DNA of 64,000 bases, from assembly GCF_933208505.1 (NCBI RefSeq), contig NZ_CAKOEU010000008.1; one strand, 5' to 3'. Positions within the stretch are counted from its first letter, which is position 1, and every line of letters starts with the position of its first letter. The stretch comes from Convivina praedatoris. Lineage in GTDB: Bacteria > Bacillota > Bacilli > Lactobacillales > Lactobacillaceae. The translations under genes and the position numbers were made by a program. Below are positions 58,779 through 64,000 of this stretch, piece after piece. The notes under the pieces were generated by a model. It did not search any database. It was not told the origin of the DNA and saw only the letters and a program-made list of their open reading frames with translations.

Positions 58779-59006
58779 ATGTTAGCCGTGACTGTTTATA
58801 CTAAAAATAATTGTGTGCAATGTAAGATGACAAAGAAATTTTTAGATCAGAAGGGTATTGAGTATCAAGAAATTAACATTTCCCAAGAGACCCAATACAT
58901 AGATCAATTGCGTGAAAAAGGTTTCCGTCAGACTCCAGTGGTCATGAGTGGAGAATTGAATTTCAGCGGCTTCCGTCCAAGTGAGTTAGAGAAAATTCAA
59001 GCTTAA
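58779..59006 (+). CDS. nrdH: Glutaredoxin-like NrdH redoxin
   Basis: Electron donor for class Ib ribonucleotide reductase, reduced by thioredoxin reductase. It has 75 residues, starting MLAVTVYTKNNCVQCKMTKKFL: the active site CVQC near residue 12, and the C-terminal FSGFRPSELEKI block typical of NrdH. AAAGGAGG precedes ATG 58779; a longer frame from 58737 has no such site. First gene of nrdH-E-I-F. Confidence 0.95.
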   Translation: MLAVTVYTKNNCVQCKMTKKFLDQKGIEYQEINISQETQYIDQLREKGFRQTPVVMSGELNFSGFRPSELEKIQA

Positions 59007-59042
59007 CGGATTTTATTGCCATATAACTAGAGTGGAGCATGT

Positions 59043-61214
59043 ATGTCTTTAAAAAATATTAATATCGACGAAGTTACTTACTTTGATTTAAATAATCAAT
59101 TAAACATTCCTCAAGATGGTCGTATTCAGTTGGATAAGGATCAAGAAGCTCTTGAGGCTTTTTTAAGCGAAAATGTAAATCCTAATTTAAAGCACTTCGA
59201 CTCAGTGGCAGAACGTTTCGAATGGATGATTGATAATCAGTTTTTGGAGCGAAATTTTATTGAGAAGTATGATATGGATTTCATCGAAAAGCTATACGAC
59301 TTCCTTGAAAAACAAAATTTTCAATTTGGTTCCTTTATGTCCGCCTTTAAATTTTATAATCAGTATGCTCTTAAAACCAATGATGGCGCCTATTATGTTG
59401 AACGATATTTGGATCGGATTGTTGCTAATTCATTGTTTTATGCTGATGGGGATGAGCAGTTGGCTCTTAATATTGCCAATGAAATGGTGCACCAACGTTA
59501 TCAACCGGCTACACCGTCCTTTTTAAATGCGGGGCGTGCCCGTCGTGGAGAGTTGGTTTCGTGTTTTGTTTTACAATCGTCTGATGATATGAATTCAATC
59601 GGCCGAGTGGTTAACTCAGCTTTGCAACTCTCTAAAATGGGTGGAGGTGTTGGTATTAACCTTTCTAATGTTCGTGAAGCCGGTGCACCGGTCATGGAAA
59701 TTGACAACGCTGCTGGTGGGATTGTACCTATCATGAAGTTATTGGAAGATTCTTTTACCTTTTCATCGCAGGTAGGTGCTAGACAAGGTGCTGGTGTTGT
59801 TTATCTTTCTATTTTCCATCCCGATTTGCTAACTTTTTTGGCCACAAAAAAAGAAAATGCTGATGAAAAAGTCCGGGTTAAGACCCTTTCTTTGGGTCTT
59901 ACAATACCTGATAAATTCTATGAGTTAGTAAAAAATAATCAGATGATGGCTTTGTTTAGCCCGGCTGATGTTGAAGCAGAATATGGTGTACCTTTTAATT
60001 ATGTTGATTTGACTGTGGAATATGACAACATGGTGGCTAATCCTAAAATCAATAAGCGTATGCTTTCTGCTCGAATGGTCGAGGAAGAAATATCTAAACT
60101 ACAACAGGAATCTGGCTATCCTTATGTGATTAATTTAGATACAGTTAATCGGGCTAACCCAATTGCTGGTAAGGTAGTGTCATCTAATCTTTGTTCTGAA
60201 ATCCTACAAATTCAGTCTCCTTCTAAAATTAATGATGAGCAACGGTATACGCAATTGGGGGAAGACATTAGTTGTAATCTAGGATCAATTAATATTGTTA
60301 ACATGATGCAAAGTCCTGATTTTGGGGCATCAGTTGAAGCAATGGTTCGGGCGTTAACTTATGTGTCGGATACTTCTAATTTGAATGTTGTACCATCCGT
60401 TGAATATGGTAATCAATCTAATCATGCGATTGGTTTGGGCGCCATGGGATTGGCAGCGTTCTTTGCTCAAAATAAGATGTTATATGGTGATCAGGAATCG
60501 TTAGACTTCACTAATGTCTTCTTTATGATGCTTAATTTTTATTCATTAAAAGCGTCAATGCGTATTGCCCGTGAGCGTCAACAAACTTTTAAGGACTTTG
60601 ATAAATCATCTTATGCCGATGGCTCATATTTTGAGCGTTATATCAATAACAGTTATCAGCCTAAAACTGCTAAGGTTGCTCAGCTTTTACATGATTTACC
60701 AGTACCAAATCAAGATGATTGGTTGGCTTTGAGTAATGAGGTCCAAAAGTATGGGTTGTACAATGCTTACCGGCATGCCATCGCACCAACTGGATCAATT
60801 TCGTATGTTAATAATACGACAGCTTCATTGCTCCCAATTGTTAATCGTGTCGAAGAGCGGCAAGAAGCAATGATTGGTAAAATTTATTATCCAGCTCCAG
60901 GTTTGAATAATGAAACCATGCCATACTTTATTTCGGCCTATGATACTGATATGCGTAAGGTCATTGATATTTATGCAGCGGCTCAAGAGCACGTCGATCA
61001 GGGAATGTCTTTGACGTTATTCATGCGCTCTACTATTCCAACCGGTCTATATGAATGGAAAGATGGTCGCACCAATAAAATGACGACTCGTGATCTTTCT
61101 ATTCTCAGAAACTATGCTTTCCGAAAGGGAATTAAGTCGTTATACTATGTACGGACTTTCACTGATGACAATGAAGAGTCTGGTGTAAATGAGTGTGAGA
61201 GTTGTTCGATTTAA
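59043..61214 (+). CDS. nrdE: Class Ib ribonucleotide reductase alpha subunit
   Basis: Catalytic large subunit that reduces NDPs to dNDPs. It has 723 residues. The redox cysteines lie in GELVSCFVLQS (near 175) and, from the second, SNLCSEILQI; the C-terminal swivel pair is NECESCSI at the end. The glycyl-like loop ISCNLGSINIVN and the PTGSISYVNNTTA segment are typical. It lacks the long N-terminal ATP-cone of class Ia enzymes, as usual for Ib. It lies 36 bases after nrdH, with only weak Shine-Dalgarno (GAGTGGAG). Confidence 0.96.
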   Translation: MSLKNINIDEVTYFDLNNQLNIPQDGRIQLDKDQEALEAFLSENVNPNLKHFDSVAERFEWMIDNQFLERNFIEKYDMDFIEKLYDFLEKQNFQFGSFMSAFKFYNQYALKTNDGAYYVERYLDRIVANSLFYADGDEQLALNIANEMVHQRYQPATPSFLNAGRARRGELVSCFVLQSSDDMNSIGRVVNSALQLSKMGGGVGINLSNVREAGAPVMEIDNAAGGIVPIMKLLEDSFTFSSQVGARQGAGVVYLSIFHPDLLTFLATKKENADEKVRVKTLSLGLTIPDKFYELVKNNQMMALFSPADVEAEYGVPFNYVDLTVEYDNMVANPKINKRMLSARMVEEEISKLQQESGYPYVINLDTVNRANPIAGKVVSSNLCSEILQIQSPSKINDEQRYTQLGEDISCNLGSINIVNMMQSPDFGASVEAMVRALTYVSDTSNLNVVPSVEYGNQSNHAIGLGAMGLAAFFAQNKMLYGDQESLDFTNVFFMMLNFYSLKASMRIARERQQTFKDFDKSSYADGSYFERYINNSYQPKTAKVAQLLHDLPVPNQDDWLALSNEVQKYGLYNAYRHAIAPTGSISYVNNTTASLLPIVNRVEERQEAMIGKIYYPAPGLNNETMPYFISAYDTDMRKVIDIYAAAQEHVDQGMSLTLFMRSTIPTGLYEWKDGRTNKMTTRDLSILRNYAFRKGIKSLYYVRTFTDDNEESGVNECESCSI

Positions 61215-61233
61215 TTTTGAAAGGTTTAATTAC

Positions 61234-61680
61234 ATGGTTGCCATCAATGTCTTATATGCTTCAATAGAAGGAAATACTGAATCGTTTATTAATAAATTGC
61301 GGGAAGTAACTGAGGCAAACGGAGATATTTTAAATAGTAAACTGATTGGTGATGAAACTGAATTCGAACAAGTAACGAAGCCGTTTGTAGCTATTGTACC
61401 AACCTATTTAACCGGTGGGACGGGTACTGGACCAGAAGTAACTGAAATATTTACTAACGCCTTAGACGATTATATTGATTTTTCGGATAATCGTAAGTTT
61501 TTGGTCGGTATTGTTGGATCGGGTAATCGAAATTTCAACGTTCAATATATCTTAACTGCTAAACGTTATGCCCAAAAATATCAGGTACCGCTTTTAGCCG
61601 ACTATGAATTACGTGGAAGTCGTTTTGATGCTCAAAAAATTTATCAAAAAATTAAAACGACAGTAGAGGAGTTAAAATGA
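61234..61680 (+). CDS. nrdI: Flavodoxin-like NrdI
   Basis: FMN protein that supplies the oxidant used to build the dimanganese-tyrosyl radical in NrdF. It has 148 residues: the FMN loop LYASIEGNTESF at the N-terminus, VPTYLTGGTGTGPEVTEIF and GIVGSGNRNFNVQYILTAKRYA. ATG 61234 is chosen (GAAAGG nine bases upstream); the longer frame overlaps the nrdE end. It overlaps nrdF by 4 bases (ATGA). Confidence 0.95.
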   Translation: MVAINVLYASIEGNTESFINKLREVTEANGDILNSKLIGDETEFEQVTKPFVAIVPTYLTGGTGTGPEVTEIFTNALDDYIDFSDNRKFLVGIVGSGNRNFNVQYILTAKRYAQKYQVPLLADYELRGSRFDAQKIYQKIKTTVEELK

Positions 61681-62645
61681 GACATATACAAGATGGTTCT
61701 TATGTAGCAATAAATTGGAATCATATTGAAGATGAACTAGATAAAGCAACTTGGGAAAAATTAACACAGCAATTTTGGTTAGATACTCGAATTCCAATTT
61801 CTAATGATTTGAGAACTTGGCATGGGGAGCTTTCTGCTCAAGAACGCGATGTTGTTAATCGAGTTTTTGGTGGTTTAACAACGTTGGATACTCTACAGTC
61901 ACAAGACGGTATGGCGGCTTTACGGGCTGATGCTGTTAACCAAAAAGAAGAGGCTGTCTTAAATAATATTCAATTTATGGAGTCCGTGCATGCTAAGTCT
62001 TACTCATCTATTTTTGAAACTTTAAACTATAAAGCTGAAATTGAAGAGATTTTTGATTGGGCCAACCATGATAAATTTTTACAATTTAAGGCCAACCGGA
62101 TTAATGATATCTATCAAAAGGGTACATCTTTGCAAAAGAAGGTAGCTTCTGTTTTCTTAGAAACTTTCCTATTCTATTCTGGTTTTTATACACCCCTATA
62201 TTACTTGGGCCATAACTTGATGAATAATGTGGCAGAAGTGATTAAGTTAATCTTGCGTGATGAATCGGTCCATGGAACCTATATTGGTTATAAATTCCAA
62301 ATTGGCTTTAATCGTTTGGATGAAGAACAGCAGGGAAAGTTACAAGAGTGGATGTATGATCTGTTATATGAATTGTACGAAAATGAAGAAAAATATACGC
62401 ATGAATTATATGATGGGTTGGGTTGGACAGAAGATGTGCTAACTTTCTTGAGATATAATGCCAATAAGGCTTTAATGAATTTAGGACAAGAACCACTCTT
62501 TCCGGATGGAGCAGAGGATGTTAATCCGGTAGTTATGAATGGTATTTCGACGTCGACTGCTAATCATGATTTTTTCTCTGCAGTTGGGAATGGTTACTTG
62601 TTGGGTGAAGTTGAATCCATGAATGACGAAGATTATCAAATATAA
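61677..62645 (+). CDS. nrdF: Class Ib ribonucleotide reductase beta subunit
   Basis: Small subunit bearing the metal-tyrosyl radical. It has 322 residues: metal ligands in TTLDTLQSQ, FMESVHAKSYSSIF (E, H, with the radical Tyr four residues after His), VFLETFLFYSGF and LILRDESVHGTYIG, all present. It starts in the last codons of nrdI (ATGA). The operon order H-E-I-F differs from the more common H-I-E-F. Ended by a strong bidirectional terminator. Confidence 0.97.
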   Translation: MRHIQDGSYVAINWNHIEDELDKATWEKLTQQFWLDTRIPISNDLRTWHGELSAQERDVVNRVFGGLTTLDTLQSQDGMAALRADAVNQKEEAVLNNIQFMESVHAKSYSSIFETLNYKAEIEEIFDWANHDKFLQFKANRINDIYQKGTSLQKKVASVFLETFLFYSGFYTPLYYLGHNLMNNVAEVIKLILRDESVHGTYIGYKFQIGFNRLDEEQQGKLQEWMYDLLYELYENEEKYTHELYDGLGWTEDVLTFLRYNANKALMNLGQEPLFPDGAEDVNPVVMNGISTSTANHDFFSAVGNGYLLGEVESMNDEDYQI

Positions 62646-62679
62646 AAAGAACGAGGATAATTAAATCCTCGTTCTTTTT
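62644..62679. terminator. Bidirectional terminator between nrdF and the PAP2 gene
   Basis: 15-bp stem built on AAAAAGAACGAGGAT with its complement, AATTAA loop, between convergent genes. Confidence 0.9.
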
Positions 62680-63346
62680 ATATTTCTTCATGCTGGAACA
62701 TTCGGAAATTATTTTTAAGGTAGTTAGCCATTTTAGGATAACAGGCTGCAGCTAAAATTACCCAAGCATAGGCAAACAGTAAACCTGCTATTACATCAGA
62801 AAGGAAATGAGCACTAAGGTACAAACGTGACAGCATCACCATAAAGCCAATGGTAATGATTGCCCACTTAGCTAAGATTCTTGTAACAGCTGAAGAAATG
62901 TTAGGCATTACTAACAGGAACATGATGAAGATAACAACAAAAGCTCCGAAAGTGTGTTGACTAGGAAAGGAAGAACCACTATCCGTCAACAAATGCCCCA
63001 CGGGACGGTCACGGTTAACGAGAATCTTAATGATTCGCATTAATCCTTGTCCCAATAGCATGGTTGAAATGGTCCAGATTGCTGGTATTTTCAAATCAGC
63101 CAGTAGCAAAATAACTGCTAATATAATGACATAAATGATATCCATTGCTGGAGAACCAAGGAAAGTTGAAATAGCCATCATGATATCTCCGTAAGGAGTT
63201 TGAATCGTTGTCATGAATGCTCGAACAGCTTCGTCGATATTACCAGGAAATGGAAAGTTTGTTCCTATTAAGGCACCTAAAATAATAGCTAATAAAGCTA
63301 CAAAGACTGCCCGCCGTTTTTGTTTTGGTTGGACCGCGATAATCAT
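62678..63346 (-). CDS. PAP2-family membrane phosphatase
   Basis: A 222-residue phosphatidic-acid-phosphatase-like protein with about six helices. The three catalytic motifs are present: KILVNRDRPVG, FPSQHTFGA (usually PSGH) and SRLYLSAHFLSDVIAG. Members dephosphorylate undecaprenyl pyrophosphate, phosphatidylglycerol phosphate or lipids; an undecaprenyl-pyrophosphate recycling role is possible but not shown. Confidence 0.9.
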   Translation of the reverse strand: MIIAVQPKQKRRAVFVALLAIILGALIGTNFPFPGNIDEAVRAFMTTIQTPYGDIMMAISTFLGSPAMDIIYVIILAVILLLADLKIPAIWTISTMLLGQGLMRIIKILVNRDRPVGHLLTDSGSSFPSQHTFGAFVVIFIMFLLVMPNISSAVTRILAKWAIITIGFMVMLSRLYLSAHFLSDVIAGLLFAYAWVILAAACYPKMANYLKNNFRMFQHEEI

Positions 63347-63429
63347 ATGTAAACTTCTCCAAGGCCGTAATCAATTTCTAGTATTTAGTATACCGATGAA
63401 TTTAGTGCTAAACAAGTATATAGGTAAAT

Positions 63430-63457
63430 AAAAAACTAGCTGCTAAGCTAGTTTTTT
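63430..63457 (-). terminator. Terminator after the small basic gene
   Basis: AACTAGCT/AGCTAGTT stem with GCTA loop and A/T runs on both sides; next to the stop codon of the minus-strand gene. Confidence 0.8.
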
Positions 63458-63599
63458 ATTTAGTATTAGGAATTTCTTCAACTTTACCCTTGGCCCATTG
63501 TTGTAGTTGGGCGATTGCACTTTGGCGCTTTTTCTTTGCTGCGTTATGTCCGACCTTACGAGCACGGGCAAATGAATTAAGAGGCTTCTTTAATGCCAT
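63456..63599 (-). CDS. Small basic protein of unknown function
   Basis: 47 residues, MALKKPLNSFARARKVGHNA then KKKRQSAIAQLQQWAKGKVEEIPNTK. Strongly basic in the first 27 residues, with a short amphipathic helix. AGGAG lies about five bases before ATG 63599; a longer frame starting at 63641 lacks a binding site. It is divergent from mutY, with its own terminator. The composition suggests nucleic-acid or ribosome binding; this is inference. Confidence 0.6.
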   Translation of the reverse strand: MALKKPLNSFARARKVGHNAAKKKRQSAIAQLQQWAKGKVEEIPNTK

Positions 63600-63692
63600 A
63601 ATACACTCCTTATTTCTAAATTTAAAATATACATAATACAAAATTTTATTTTACTCTAAAAGGAAGTCGATTTCAAGTGTATAATATCAGTT

Positions 63693-64000
63693 ATGGAAAT
63701 TTGGAATCAGGAACAAATTAATTCTTTTAGAGCTACTTTATTAGCATGGTATGACCAAGAAGGTCGTGGTCAACTTCCATGGCGTTTAAATCATGATCCC
63801 TACCGTGTTTTGGTATCAGAAATAATGTTGCAGCAAACGCGGGTAGAGACAGTTATTGAGTATTTTAATCGCTTTATGGCGGCTTTACCTACGGTAGAGA
63901 CTTTAGCGCAGGCGGATGAAGCAACGGTCTTAAAGCTATGGGAAGGGCTCGGCTATTATTCCCGTGCTCGTAATTTACAACGAGCGGCTCAGTATGTCGT
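63693..64000 (+). CDS. mutY: A/G-specific adenine DNA glycosylase MutY (5' part)
   Basis: Removes adenine mispaired with 8-oxoguanine. Only the first 102 codons are in the window; the frame is open to the edge. Recognised from QLPWRLNHDPYRVLVSEIMLQQTRVETV (with the catalytic Glu of SEIMLQQT) and WEGLGYYSRARNLQRAA. No Shine-Dalgarno is present: TATAAT (63680-63685) ends only seven bases before the ATG, so the message may be leaderless. Confidence 0.93.
   Translation, partial: MEIWNQEQINSFRATLLAWYDQEGRGQLPWRLNHDPYRVLVSEIMLQQTRVETVIEYFNRFMAALPTVETLAQADEATVLKLWEGLGYYSRARNLQRAAQYV

Noticed and set aside
1..64000. CRISPR arrays, insertion sequences or prophage genes
   Set aside because: No regular direct repeats with unique spacers, transposase-like frames or phage structural genes were found; the only clear mobile-like unit is the restriction-modification island.

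Overview
The window is a low-GC chromosomal segment of a Gram-positive lactic acid bacterium (order Lactobacillales). The secA-prfB pair, a serine T-box, a guanine riboswitch, the core ECF transporter module and the absence of a ctsR-mcsAB set around clpC all point that way. The short 188-residue adenylate kinase and the loss of rpsN from the spc operon suggest the Leuconostoc/Weissella branch; this genus-level guess is inference and was not tested.

Layout. 1-8.0 kb: tRNA-Ile, T-box-controlled serS, secA, prfB (with no programmed frameshift), clpC. 8.0-8.7 kb: a lone prepilin peptidase on the minus strand. 8.7-12.1 kb: str operon (rpsL-rpsG-fusA). 12.2-16.0 kb: potABCD spermidine/putrescine importer. 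16.0-30.2 kb: the S10-spc-alpha ribosomal supercluster with secY, adk, infA, rpoA and rplQ, broken by unusual structured gaps (rplE-rpsH where rpsN should be, and rpsM-rpsK). 30.2-33.0 kb: a minus-strand pair, polyprenyl diphosphate synthase and an NDH-2 with an extra C-terminal membrane domain, suggesting quinone-linked NADH oxidation; it sits between rplQ and the ecfA1-ecfA2-ecfT-truA run. 36.4-37.8 kb: a PNPOx-like protein and L13-leader-controlled rplM-rpsI.

37.9-40.5 kb is an AT-rich island coding for a complete DpnII-type restriction-modification system (GATC by homology): two methyltransferases and the endonuclease. 40.6-42.6 kb: xpt-pbuX under a guanine riboswitch. 42.7-48.4 kb is an accessory stretch: CPBP membrane protease, a sugar-porter transporter behind a consensus cre site, a single-PASTA protein, a four-helix membrane protein whose Ser-rich tail ends in an LPATG motif without a membrane anchor, a very serine-rich protein without a signal peptide, and a permuted papain-like (YiiX-type) enzyme. 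48.4-54.7 kb: TetR repressor with a palindromic operator facing an MMPL transporter, a membrane-anchored glycerophosphodiesterase and a DHA2 drug exporter. 54.75-54.95 kb: tRNA-Tyr and tRNA-Gln. 55-58.5 kb (minus): hflX, a phosphoglycerate-mutase-like phosphatase and a CBS/CorC-type membrane protein. 58.8-62.6 kb: class Ib ribonucleotide reductase in the order nrdH-E-I-F. The end holds a PAP2 phosphatase, a 47-residue basic protein and the 5' part of mutY.

Most of the window is housekeeping and its annotation is secure. The least explained parts are the 45.7-47.8 kb serine-rich pair and the terminator-like structures inside the ribosomal operons. No CRISPR array, insertion sequence or prophage was seen.
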